Below are positions 1 to 6,088 of a stretch of DNA of 6,389 bases, in pieces. A model generated the notes under the pieces. The model saw only the letters and a list, made by a program, of their open reading frames with translations. It was not told where the DNA came from and made no database searches. Origin of the DNA: Acidimicrobiales bacterium (GTDB lineage: Bacteria > Actinomycetota > Acidimicrobiia > Acidimicrobiales > Palsa-688); NCBI GenBank assembly GCA_019241495.1, contig JAFAWZ010000244.1, positions 1 through 6,389 on the forward strand, written 5' to 3'. A program made the translations under genes and the position numbers. Within the stretch, counting starts at the first letter, position 1. Every line of letters starts with the position of its first letter.

Positions 1-681
1 CCCGACGTCACGGTCGTGGGCTCGTCGCCCGAGCCGATGGTGCAGCTGCTCGACGGTCGCGTGATCAGCAGGCCGATCGCCGGCACCCGGCGCCGCGGTG
101 AGACCGACGAGGAGGATCGCCGCCTCGCCGGTGAGCTGAGCGAGCACCCCAAGGAGGTCGCCGAGCACGTGATGCTGGTCGACCTGGCCCGCAACGACGC
201 GGGCCGCGTCGTCGAGTACGGGAGCGAGCGGGTCGATGAGCTGATGATCCTGGAGCGCTACAGCCACGTCATGCACCTGACCTCGCAGGTTTCCGGCCGG
301 CTCCGGCCCGGGCTCGGTCCCATTGACGTGCTGCGGGCGACTCTGCCCGCCGGAACGGTGTCGGGAGCTCCGAAGGTGCGGGCCATGCAGATCATCGACG
401 AGCTGGAGCCGGTCAAGCGCGGACCCTACGCCGGGGTGATCGGCTACTTCGACTTCTCCGGAAACCTCGACACGGCCATCACCATCCGGACCATGCTCGT
501 GGCGCCGGACGGGACCGCCAGTGTGCAAGCGGGGGCGGGCATCGTGGCCGACAGCAACCCTGACGACGAGGACCTCGAGTGCGCGAACAAGGCCGCCGCC
601 CTCTTGGCTGCCGTCGGTCCAGCCAGGAGGATCACAGCGGCGCGCCAACAGGCCCGAGCCACGGAGGTGCCAGATGCCTGA
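1..681 (+). CDS. trpE: Anthranilate synthase component I, C-terminal part (5' end outside window)
   Basis: The enzyme converts chorismate to anthranilate, the first committed step of tryptophan synthesis, using ammonia supplied by TrpG. The frame is open from base 1, and 226 residues of the chorismate-binding domain are visible. Recognisable blocks in order are PIAGTRRRG (about residues 25-33), EHVMLVDLARND (about 56-67), LPAGTVSGAPKVRAMQIIDE, GVIGYFDFSGNLDTAITIRT and QAGAGIVADSNP. The alanine in PIAGT is the TrpE state; the related aminodeoxychorismate synthase PabB normally has a catalytic lysine there (PIKGT). PAGTVSGAPK also fits TrpE better than PabB. The N-terminal domain with the tryptophan feedback site is outside the window, so feedback sensitivity cannot be judged. 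The stop TGA (679-681) overlaps the next gene's start by 8 bases. Confidence 0.95.
   Translation, partial: PDVTVVGSSPEPMVQLLDGRVISRPIAGTRRRGETDEEDRRLAGELSEHPKEVAEHVMLVDLARNDAGRVVEYGSERVDELMILERYSHVMHLTSQVSGRLRPGLGPIDVLRATLPAGTVSGAPKVRAMQIIDELEPVKRGPYAGVIGYFDFSGNLDTAITIRTMLVAPDGTASVQAGAGIVADSNPDDEDLECANKAAALLAAVGPARRITAARQQARATEVPDA
663..667 (+). promoter_or_regulatory. Shine-Dalgarno site of ygfZ
   Basis: GGAGG lies six bases upstream of the ATG at 674, inside the last codons of trpE. It fixes the ygfZ start at 674, although the same frame stays open further upstream within trpE. Confidence 0.75.
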
Positions 682-1513
682 GCGTTACCGGGTGCAGTTG
701 GATCGGGACGTGCTCACCGCCAAGGGCCCCGAAGCCGCCACCTTCCTCCAGGGCCAGCTGAGCCAGGACGTGCTCGGCTTGGCCGACGGGGGCCACGCCT
801 GGTCGTGGTTGCTCGCTCCGGCCGGCAAGGTGGAGGCCCTGGTCCGGGTGTGGCGGCGCGACCCGGCCAGCTGGGTCATCGAGACCGACGCGGGTTGGGG
901 AGAGGCGGTCCTCACCCGCCTCGACCGGTTCAAGCTACGGACCAAGGTGGACCTGGCCCCGAGCCCGGCTTCGGTCGAAGCCTGGCGCGGGGTAGGGCTC
1001 CCACCCCCGCCCGCGGTGGGCGTGCTCGTAGCCGACCCGCCGTGGCCCGGTGTGGCTGGCGTTGACGTCCTGCGCCTGGAATCGGTCGGGCCAGAAGACG
1101 ACCTGCCGTCGATCAGTGCCGAGGAGTACGAGGCGGAGCGGATCCTCTCCGGTATCCCCCGCATGGGCGCCGAGCTGACCGACAAGACCATCCCGGCCGA
1201 GACCGGGCTGGTGCCGCTCACGGTCAACTTCACCAAGGGCTGCTACACCGGTCAGGAGCTGGTGGCCCGCATCGATTCGCGCGGCGGCCATGTACCCCGG
1301 CACCTACGCGGTCTCCGCCTCGGCGAGGACGTCGCGGCTGGGACCGAGCTGTTCGACGGCGAGACATCCGTCGGGACCGTCACGAGCGTGGCCCGTTCCG
1401 AACAGCACGGCTGGGTCGGTTTGGGCTACGTCAAACGGGGCATCGAGCCGCCCCGGCGGGTCGAGGCGGGCGCGCAGCGGGTCTCGACCGAGGTGGTGGC
1501 TCTACCGTCATGA
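674..1513 (+). CDS. ygfZ: YgfZ/GcvT-like folate-binding protein
   Basis: A 279-residue protein of the YgfZ family, which resembles the T-protein of glycine cleavage. Members bind tetrahydrofolate and are linked to assembly or repair of certain iron-sulfur enzymes. The family signature KGCYTGQE is present at residues 188-195, including the conserved cysteine at 190. The N-terminal part (LTAKGPEAATFLQGQLSQDV) and the segment around GIPRMGAELTDKTIPAE also match the family layout, and the length is normal or slightly short. The start at 674 has a good GGAGG site at a standard distance and overlaps the trpE stop, implying translational coupling. No known link to tryptophan synthesis explains its place here; it may simply be co-expressed. 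The protein should be cytoplasmic, with no signal peptide or membrane segment. Family assignment is strong; the exact client enzymes are unknown. Confidence 0.9.
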   Translation: MPERYRVQLDRDVLTAKGPEAATFLQGQLSQDVLGLADGGHAWSWLLAPAGKVEALVRVWRRDPASWVIETDAGWGEAVLTRLDRFKLRTKVDLAPSPASVEAWRGVGLPPPPAVGVLVADPPWPGVAGVDVLRLESVGPEDDLPSISAEEYEAERILSGIPRMGAELTDKTIPAETGLVPLTVNFTKGCYTGQELVARIDSRGGHVPRHLRGLRLGEDVAAGTELFDGETSVGTVTSVARSEQHGWVGLGYVKRGIEPPRRVEAGAQRVSTEVVALPS

Positions 1514-2514
1514 GAGGCTGTCGCAAGACTACTTCGAGGTGGCAGAAGCCGGCGGCTCGGCCCATACCGTGGATGCGAGCCGTTGCCTTCTCCCTCCTGC
1601 GGGTCTTGCGACTGCCTCTGAGAGGGCAGATTTGGGTGCCGGGAGGGTTGCTGATCGGGTTGGTCGCCGCGGGATGCGGCGGGAACGTGTCGACCCTGTC
1701 GTTCCCGGGCCCGCCCTCCACGACCGCGGCGACCCAGCCCGCCGCGAACACCCTTCCCGGAGACCTGTCGTCGGTCGCCCAGGCACCGGTCGCCGGGGTG
1801 ACCACGACGACCGCTCCCGCCGTAGGGCCGGGGTCGGCCACGCTGAACGGCACCGTCCTCGGAGCGAGCGGGCCGGTATCCGGAGCGGTGGTGGAGGCGG
1901 ACCGGTTGGTGGGCGACGCGATGGCCGTGGCCAAGGCGAACACCGCGGCGGACGGAAGTTGGAGCCTCCCGAACATCCTCGGCGGGCGTTACCGGGTGCG
2001 GGCCTGGCAGTCGCCGAGCCTGGGTATGGGCAACCCTCAGGTCGTCTTCCTGTCGGGTGCCCAGACGCTGTCCGTCTCGTTGCAGCTCACCCAGTACCAC
2101 GGGCCGAGCGTCGCCATGGCCATCTCGCCCCGCAACCCGGCGGTCGGCCAGCAGGCCAATCTCCTGGTTCAGGTCACCAACCCCACCGTCGGCTCCGACG
2201 GGGTGCTGCGCAGCCCGCCGGTGGTCGGAGCCACAGTGACGCTGGTGAACGGCTCCAACTGGCAGGTGTTCAACGGCAATCCCCGCACCACGGATGTGGC
2301 CGGCAACGCGCTGTTCCAGGTCTCGTGCACGAATGCGGGCGCCAGCCCGCTCAGCGCTCAGGTCGCCAACCAGCCGCCAGTACCGTTGGCTGTCCCCGAC
2401 TGCGCCCCGCCGCCCACGACGACCGTCCCGACCCTCCCATCGGAGACCACGACCACCTGCCCGTCGCCACCGGGACGCGGTTCCACCCCGACCACGACGG
2501 CGATCTCGTGCTGA
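1510..2514 (+). CDS. Secreted lipoprotein with carboxypeptidase-regulatory-like and Ig-like domains, function unknown
   Basis: The longest reading gives 334 residues. A hydrophobic stretch ending in GLLIGLVAAGC with cysteine at residue 56 (TGC at 1675) looks like a lipobox, so the mature protein is probably anchored outside the membrane. A Thr/Pro/Ala-rich linker follows. Residues about 109-196 resemble a carboxypeptidase-regulatory-like beta-sandwich (pattern NGTVLGASGPVSGAVVEA, then ADGSWSLPNILGGRYRVRA). Residues about 199-295 look like an Ig-type domain (VVGATVTLVNG, DVAGNALFQVSC). The tail, about 297-334, is again rich in Pro and Thr. No catalytic motif is seen. The start is uncertain. 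ATG 1510 overlaps the ygfZ stop as ATGA, like other junctions here, but has only a weak, distant GAGGTGG and makes palindromic copy A coding. ATG 1573 gives a more usual 34-residue arginine-containing signal peptide. The protein has no evident role in tryptophan synthesis. Confidence 0.75.
   Translation: MRGCRKTTSRWQKPAARPIPWMRAVAFSLLRVLRLPLRGQIWVPGGLLIGLVAAGCGGNVSTLSFPGPPSTTAATQPAANTLPGDLSSVAQAPVAGVTTTTAPAVGPGSATLNGTVLGASGPVSGAVVEADRLVGDAMAVAKANTAADGSWSLPNILGGRYRVRAWQSPSLGMGNPQVVFLSGAQTLSVSLQLTQYHGPSVAMAISPRNPAVGQQANLLVQVTNPTVGSDGVLRSPPVVGATVTLVNGSNWQVFNGNPRTTDVAGNALFQVSCTNAGASPLSAQVANQPPVPLAVPDCAPPPTTTVPTLPSETTTTCPSPPGRGSTPTTTAISC
1511..1624. repeat. Palindromic element, copy A (long imperfect inverted repeat)
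   Basis: The arms AGAGGCTGTCGCAAGAC (1513-1529) and GTCTTGCGACTGCCTCT (1603-1619) are complementary over 17 positions with a single T-T mismatch. A further inner pairing AGAAG (1544-1548) with CTTCT (1587-1591) extends the hairpin. The element starts on the TGA stop codon of ygfZ and ends with TGAGAG (1619-1624). It is homologous to copy B at 2512-2594. The left part, 1511-1557, matches 2512-2556 at 40 of 45 aligned positions plus a 2-base gap. The right part, 1582-1624, matches 2558-2594 at 31 of 37 positions plus a 6-base gap. Copy A alone has a further 24-base stretch in the loop (1558-1581). There is no T-tract after the stem, so it is not a classical intrinsic terminator. It may be a REP/MITE-like repeat or a structured RNA leader. 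Confidence 0.85.
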
Positions 2515-2594
2515 GAAGCTGTCAAAACTACTTTGAGGTGGGAGAAGGCGGCGGCTTGTTGCCCTCCCGCGGGTTTTGTGTCAGCTTCTGAGAG
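2512..2594. repeat. Palindromic element, copy B (shorter homologue of copy A)
   Basis: The outer arms AGAAGCTG (2514-2521) and CAGCTTCT (2582-2589) pair perfectly. CAAAAC (2523-2528) pairs with GTTTTG (2573-2578), leaving a small bulge. An inner GGGAG (2540-2544) can pair with CTCCC (2564-2568). It begins on the TGA stop codon of the lipoprotein gene and ends with TGAGAG (2589-2594), just as copy A ends. It lacks the 24-base loop segment of copy A and a 6-base piece of the right half. It occupies most of the only real intergenic gap in the + strand gene series, so it lies in the leader or read-through RNA of trpC. There is no T-tract to suggest a terminator. Confidence 0.85.
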
Positions 2595-2617
2595 CCGGAA
2601 GTAGGCTCGGCTCCTCC
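2592..2617 (+). promoter_or_regulatory. trpC leader: small hairpin and possible -10 box, no Shine-Dalgarno site
   Basis: Between copy B and the trpC ATG lies GAGCCG (2592-2597), which can pair with CGGCTC (2608-2613). A TAGGCT at 2602-2607 fits the loose TAnnnT form of an actinobacterial -10 box, 10 bases before the ATG. No convincing -35 box is seen. The seven bases before the ATG read CTCCTCC, the complement of a Shine-Dalgarno sequence rather than one. This could mean a leaderless or weakly initiated internal trpC transcript, but the evidence is slight. Confidence 0.25.
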
Positions 2618-3412
2618 ATGGGCACCTACCTGGATCGCATCCTGGCGACCCACCGGGCCGCAGCCGCCGCGGACCGCCGCGACCCCGACGGTCTGCGGGC
2701 GTGTGCCACCGCGCAGCCACCGGGGCGCGGTTTTCACGCCGCGCTCTGCGGGTTGGAGTCGGTCGCGGTGATCGCGGAGATCAAGCGCCGCAGCCCGAGC
2801 AAGGGGGAGCTGGCTCCCGGCCTGGTCGCCGCCGACCTGGCTCAGGCCTACGAGAGGGGCGGAGCTTCGGCCCTGTCGGTGCTGACCGCCCGCGAGTACT
2901 TCGCCGGCTCCGCTGAGGACCTCCGAGACGCCAGGACGGCGGTCAGCTTGCCGGTGCTGCGCAAGGACTTCACGGTCGCACCAGCGGACGTCTACGACGC
3001 CCGGATCATGGGAGCGGACGCGCTGTTGTTGATCGTCGCCGCGCTCTCACCCGCTGAGCTGCTTTCACTGCTCGAGCTGGCCCGCCAGGTCGGGTTGGAC
3101 GCACTGGTCGAGGTTCACGACGAGGCCGAGGCCGAAACGGCGTTGGCCGCCGGGGCCACGACCATCGGTGTGAACCAGCGCGACCTCTACACCTTCGAGG
3201 TCGACACCGGCCGGGCTGCTCGAGTAGCGGCCGCCCTGCCCGATGGTGTGGTTCGGGTGGCCGAGTCGGGGATCCGGGGGGCCGACGACGTGGCCCGCCT
3301 GGCCGATGCCGGCTTTCACGCCGTCCTGGTGGGCGAGACGCTGGTCCGCTCGGCCGACCCGGCCCGGGCCGTGTCGGCCATGCGGGTGCGTCTGGACCGG
3401 GCCCGAACCTGA
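2618..3412 (+). CDS. trpC: Indole-3-glycerol-phosphate synthase
   Basis: This cytoplasmic (beta/alpha)8 enzyme closes the indole ring, turning carboxyphenylamino-deoxyribulose phosphate into indole-3-glycerol phosphate. The 264-residue length is normal for a monofunctional TrpC. The known active-site residues are in place: E54 and K56 in IAEIKRRSPSKG, K116 in VLRKDFTV, E165 in LVEVHDE, N186 in GVNQRDL, and E216/S217 in VAESGIRG. LSVLTAREYFAGSAEDL and the C-terminal HAVLVGETLVRS are also typical. The Q in GVNQRDL, where N, A or S is more usual, is a minor variation. The ATG at 2618 gives the expected N-terminus (MGTYLDRILATHR); the frame is open upstream only into palindromic copy B. No Shine-Dalgarno site precedes it. 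The stop overlaps the trpF start by one base (TGATG). Confidence 0.97.
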   Translation: MGTYLDRILATHRAAAAADRRDPDGLRACATAQPPGRGFHAALCGLESVAVIAEIKRRSPSKGELAPGLVAADLAQAYERGGASALSVLTAREYFAGSAEDLRDARTAVSLPVLRKDFTVAPADVYDARIMGADALLLIVAALSPAELLSLLELARQVGLDALVEVHDEAEAETALAAGATTIGVNQRDLYTFEVDTGRAARVAAALPDGVVRVAESGIRGADDVARLADAGFHAVLVGETLVRSADPARAVSAMRVRLDRART

Positions 3413-4125
3413 TGGCCCCGGAGCTCGATGTGGGGCCTCACATGTTCGTGAAGATCTGCGGGATCACGTCAGAAGACGACGCTCTTCTCGCGGTCGCCAT
3501 GGGAGCAGACGCGTTGGGCTTCGTGTTCGCTCCCTCCCCCCGGCAGGTTGCCCCCCAGGTCGCGGCCGACATCGTGAAGCGCCTGCCGCCGGAGGTGATC
3601 GCGGTCGGGGTGTTCCGCGATTTCGCCCCGCAGAGGGTTTCGGACGTGGCCCACGCGGCTGGCCTGCGAGGGGTGCAGCTCCACGGCCACGAGCCGCCCG
3701 AGGATGCCCAGTGGCTGCGCGCCCGGGTTCCGGTGGTCATCCAGGCGTTCGCGGCGGGCGACGCTCGGGTTCGCCAGGCCGCGGACTACGGGGCCACCGC
3801 CATCCTGCTCGATGCCCCCAACCCGGGCTCGGCCCAGCTGTTCGACTGGTCCCTGGCCGCCGAGGTGCCGGCCGGCCAGCGAGTCATCATCGCCGGCGGG
3901 CTCGACCAGGCCAACGTCGGGGCGGCCATCGCCCACACCCGGCCGTGGGGGGTGGACGTGTCGTCGGGCGTGGAGCGCTCCCCCGGCGTCAAGGACCCCA
4001 TCAAGCTGCGCGAGTTCATCCGGGCGGCGCGGGCCGCCTTCGACGCCCTGGAGGACGAGGACGGGCTGGACGAACCAGGGGCGGTCCCGGCTCCGGGCCT
4101 CTACGACTGGCAGGAGGACTGGTGA
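3412..4125 (+). CDS. trpF: Phosphoribosylanthranilate isomerase
   Basis: The enzyme performs the Amadori rearrangement of phosphoribosylanthranilate, supplying the substrate of TrpC. With the start at 3412 it has 237 residues. The catalytic cysteine is C16 in VKICGIT and the catalytic aspartate is D134 in ILLDAP. GADALGFVFAPSPRQV, GVQLHGHE, IIAGGLDQANV and GVDVSSGVERSPGVKD are all classic TrpF blocks. ATG 3412 overlaps the trpC stop (TGATG), favouring coupled initiation. ATG 3442 would begin at the very typical MFVKICGIT and also has a GGGG stretch nearby, so it is a serious alternative giving 227 residues. After the last conserved helix there is an unusual acidic tail of about 25 residues ending in YDWQEDW. 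Many actinobacteria have no trpF and use the HisA homologue PriA instead, so a dedicated trpF is informative. Confidence 0.95.
   Translation: MAPELDVGPHMFVKICGITSEDDALLAVAMGADALGFVFAPSPRQVAPQVAADIVKRLPPEVIAVGVFRDFAPQRVSDVAHAAGLRGVQLHGHEPPEDAQWLRARVPVVIQAFAAGDARVRQAADYGATAILLDAPNPGSAQLFDWSLAAEVPAGQRVIIAGGLDQANVGAAIAHTRPWGVDVSSGVERSPGVKDPIKLREFIRAARAAFDALEDEDGLDEPGAVPAPGLYDWQEDW
4113..4117 (+). promoter_or_regulatory. Shine-Dalgarno site deciding the trpB start
   Basis: GGAGG lies four bases before the GTG at 4122 and 22 bases before the ATG at 4140. It supports GTG 4122 over the downstream in-frame GTG 4134 and ATG 4140. Confidence 0.6.
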
Positions 4126-5300
4126 GCGAGCAGGTGAGCATGGGCGACCCCGGGCCCACCGGGCGCTTCGGGGACTTCGGGGGCATGTACGTGCCCGAGT
4201 CGCTGGTGCCCGCCTGCATAGAGCTGGAGAAGGAGTTCCGCCAGGCGTGGGCCGATCCCGCCTTCCGGCGTCGCCTCGACAACCTGCTACGGGACTACGC
4301 GGGCCGGCCCACCCCCCTCACTGAAGCCCGGCGCCTCTCGGACGAGCTCGGGGTGAGGGTTCTGCTCAAACGGGAGGACCTCACTCACACCGGGTCCCAC
4401 AAGATCAACAACGTCTTGGGCCAGGGCCTCTTGACCCTCGAGATGGGCAAGACCCGGATGGTCGCCGAGACCGGCGCCGGCCAGCACGGGGTGGCCACGG
4501 CCACCGCGGCCGCTCTCTTCGGCCTGGAGTGCGTGGTCTACATGGGCGAGGTCGACACCCGCCGCCAGGAGCTCAATGTGTTCCGCATGGAGCTCCTGGG
4601 CGCCGAGGTCCGCCCCGTTCGGAGCGGGAGCCGGACGTTGAAGGACGCGGTCAACGAGGCCCTGCGGGACTGGGTCGCGACGGTCGAGACGACCCACTAT
4701 TGCCTGGGCTCGGTGATGGGGCCGCACCCGTTTCCCTGGATGGTGCGCGAACTGCAGAGCGTGGTGGGCGGCGAAGCCCGGGAGCAGTGCCGGGCGCTGC
4801 TCGACGGCGCCGACCCGGATCTGGTCGTGGCGTGCGTGGGGGGCGGGTCGAACGCGGCCGGCACCTTCGCCGGGTTCGTGGATACGGGCGCCCGCCTGGT
4901 CGGGGTGGAGGCGGCAGGCGGCTCGGCCATGGGCCACGGTGTCCCGGGCGTCCTCCACGGGATGCGCTCCTACCTGCTGCAGGACGAATGGGGCCAGATC
5001 CTCGAGGCCGAGTCGATCTCCGCCGGCCTCGACTACCCCGGCATCGGGCCGGAGCACTCCTACCTAGCCGATGTGGGGCGGGCCCGGTACGAGATAGCTA
5101 GCGACGAGGAGGTGTTGGCCGCGCTGCAGCTTCTCTCTCGCAGAGAAGGGATCATCCCGGCGCTCGAACCGGCCCACGCCCTGGCCTGGCTCGTTCGCGC
5201 CGTGCGCAGCGGCGAGGTTCCACTCGGCAGCACCGTGTTGATGACGCTGTCGGGGCGGGGGGACAAGGACGCCGAGACGGTTATGAGAGCTTTGGCGTGA
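4122..5300 (+). CDS. trpB: Tryptophan synthase beta subunit (TrpB1 type)
   Basis: This PLP enzyme joins indole, channelled from TrpA, to serine to form tryptophan. The protein has 392 residues, a normal length. The PLP lysine is K94 in GSHKINN, the catalytic glutamate is E116 in VAETGAGQHG, and the phosphate-binding loop GGGSNA is at residues 240-245. RFGDFGGMYVPESL, LKREDLTHTGSHK, VMGPHPFPWMVRELQSV and SISAGLDYPGIGPEHSYL mark it as the TrpA-partnered TrpB1 class rather than the stand-alone TrpB2. The start GTG 4122 overlaps the trpF stop as GTGA and has a GGAGG site. The other candidates, GTG 4134 and ATG 4140, would remove only 4-6 residues. It overlaps trpA by four bases, consistent with balanced production of the two subunits. 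Confidence 0.97.
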   Translation: MSEQVSMGDPGPTGRFGDFGGMYVPESLVPACIELEKEFRQAWADPAFRRRLDNLLRDYAGRPTPLTEARRLSDELGVRVLLKREDLTHTGSHKINNVLGQGLLTLEMGKTRMVAETGAGQHGVATATAAALFGLECVVYMGEVDTRRQELNVFRMELLGAEVRPVRSGSRTLKDAVNEALRDWVATVETTHYCLGSVMGPHPFPWMVRELQSVVGGEAREQCRALLDGADPDLVVACVGGGSNAAGTFAGFVDTGARLVGVEAAGGSAMGHGVPGVLHGMRSYLLQDEWGQILEAESISAGLDYPGIGPEHSYLADVGRARYEIASDEEVLAALQLLSRREGIIPALEPAHALAWLVRAVRSGEVPLGSTVLMTLSGRGDKDAETVMRALA

Positions 5301-6088
5301 CGACGGCGCTGGGAGTGGCGGTAGAGCCGCATCTGCGGGCGGTGCGCGACGCGGGCCGCAAGATCCTCGTCACCTACGTGACAGGAGGGCTCCAGCCCCA
5401 CTGGATCGACGCCCTCTCGGCCATGGTGGACGCGGGCGCCGACCTGGTGGAGATCGGCATCCCGTTCTCCGATCCCGTTATGGACGGCGTGACCATCCAG
5501 GAGGCGTCCAGCCGGGCCCTGGCCCACGGCGCCAACCCGGCCAGCATCCTCGACGCCATAGCCCCCCTCGAGGTCCCGGTGCCCCTCGTCGCCATGACCT
5601 ACTACAACCTGGTGTCCCGGGCCGGTCACCGGCGCTTTTCCGCCATGCTGAGCGAGGCCGGCGTCCGCGGGGCCATCCTCCCGGACCTCCCCCTCGAGGA
5701 GTCCGGCCCGTGGGAGTCGGCCGCCGCCGCGTCCGGGGTCGAAACCGCGCTCCTGGCCTCGCCGGTCACCCCCGACGACCGCCTGGGGGAGCTGTGCCGC
5801 CGGGCTCGCGGCTTCGTCTACGGGGTCAACCTCATGGGCGTCACCGGAGAGAGGGCCTCGCTGTCGGCCACGACCCGTGTCCTGGCCAAACGGCTCAAGA
5901 GCACCACCGACAAGCCGGTGGTGATGGGCTTCGGCATATCCGGACCGGAGCAGGCCGTGGAGGCGGCGGCCGAGGCCGACGGGGTGGTGGTGGCCTCCGC
6001 CCTGATGCGACTGTTCCTCGACGGGCAGGGGCCCGGGGCGCTCGCCGCCGCGGTAGCCCGGATCCGGCAGGCCCTCGACCGGGGCTAG
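5297..6088 (+). CDS. trpA: Tryptophan synthase alpha subunit
   Basis: The alpha subunit cleaves indole-3-glycerol phosphate to indole and glyceraldehyde 3-phosphate and passes indole to TrpB. It has 263 residues, a standard length. The two catalytic acids are present: E52 in LVEIGIPFSDP and D63 in VMDGVTIQEAS, spaced as E49 and D60 in the Salmonella enzyme. ILPDLPLEES, GVTGER and MGFGISGPEQA are typical, with the phosphate-loop glycine at 213. Two usually conserved positions differ: DGP reads DGV (V65), and the GSA phosphate-loop motif reads VASA (A233). The start is GTG 5297, overlapping the trpB stop as GTGA, with only a weak GAGAG upstream, so it probably relies on coupling. The stop TAG shares CTAG with the convergent gene. 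Confidence 0.96.
   Translation: MTTALGVAVEPHLRAVRDAGRKILVTYVTGGLQPHWIDALSAMVDAGADLVEIGIPFSDPVMDGVTIQEASSRALAHGANPASILDAIAPLEVPVPLVAMTYYNLVSRAGHRRFSAMLSEAGVRGAILPDLPLEESGPWESAAAASGVETALLASPVTPDDRLGELCRRARGFVYGVNLMGVTGERASLSATTRVLAKRLKSTTDKPVVMGFGISGPEQAVEAAAEADGVVVASALMRLFLDGQGPGALAAAVARIRQALDRG

Noticed and set aside
1..681. The first gene as PabB (aminodeoxychorismate synthase) rather than TrpE.
   Set aside because: PIAGT instead of PIKGT, PAGTVSGAPK, and the trpCFBA context all favour TrpE.
1511..1624. TGAGAG at both ends of copy A as a target-site duplication.
   Set aside because: Its last four bases belong to the inverted-repeat arm on the left side, and nearly the same pattern occurs at both ends of copy B, so it is part of the element rather than duplicated target.
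1290..2591. A + strand frame in which both palindromes read similarly (QDYFEVAEAGG and QNYFEVGEGGG), suggesting a protein repeat.
   Set aside because: The similarity comes from the DNA repeat falling in the same frame. The rest of this frame is shadow sequence across ygfZ and the lipoprotein gene, and the second copy ends in a stop soon after.
1510..2617. A tryptophan attenuator with a leader peptide in either palindrome.
   Set aside because: There is no short ORF with adjacent Trp codons, no T-tract terminator and no clear antiterminator pairing. Scattered Trp residues in the lipoprotein N-terminus are not enough.
5130..5148. A perfect 7-bp hairpin CTTCTCT/AGAGAAG inside trpB.
   Set aside because: It lies in conserved coding sequence (LLSRREGI) with no related copy in the window; chance or codon use explains it.
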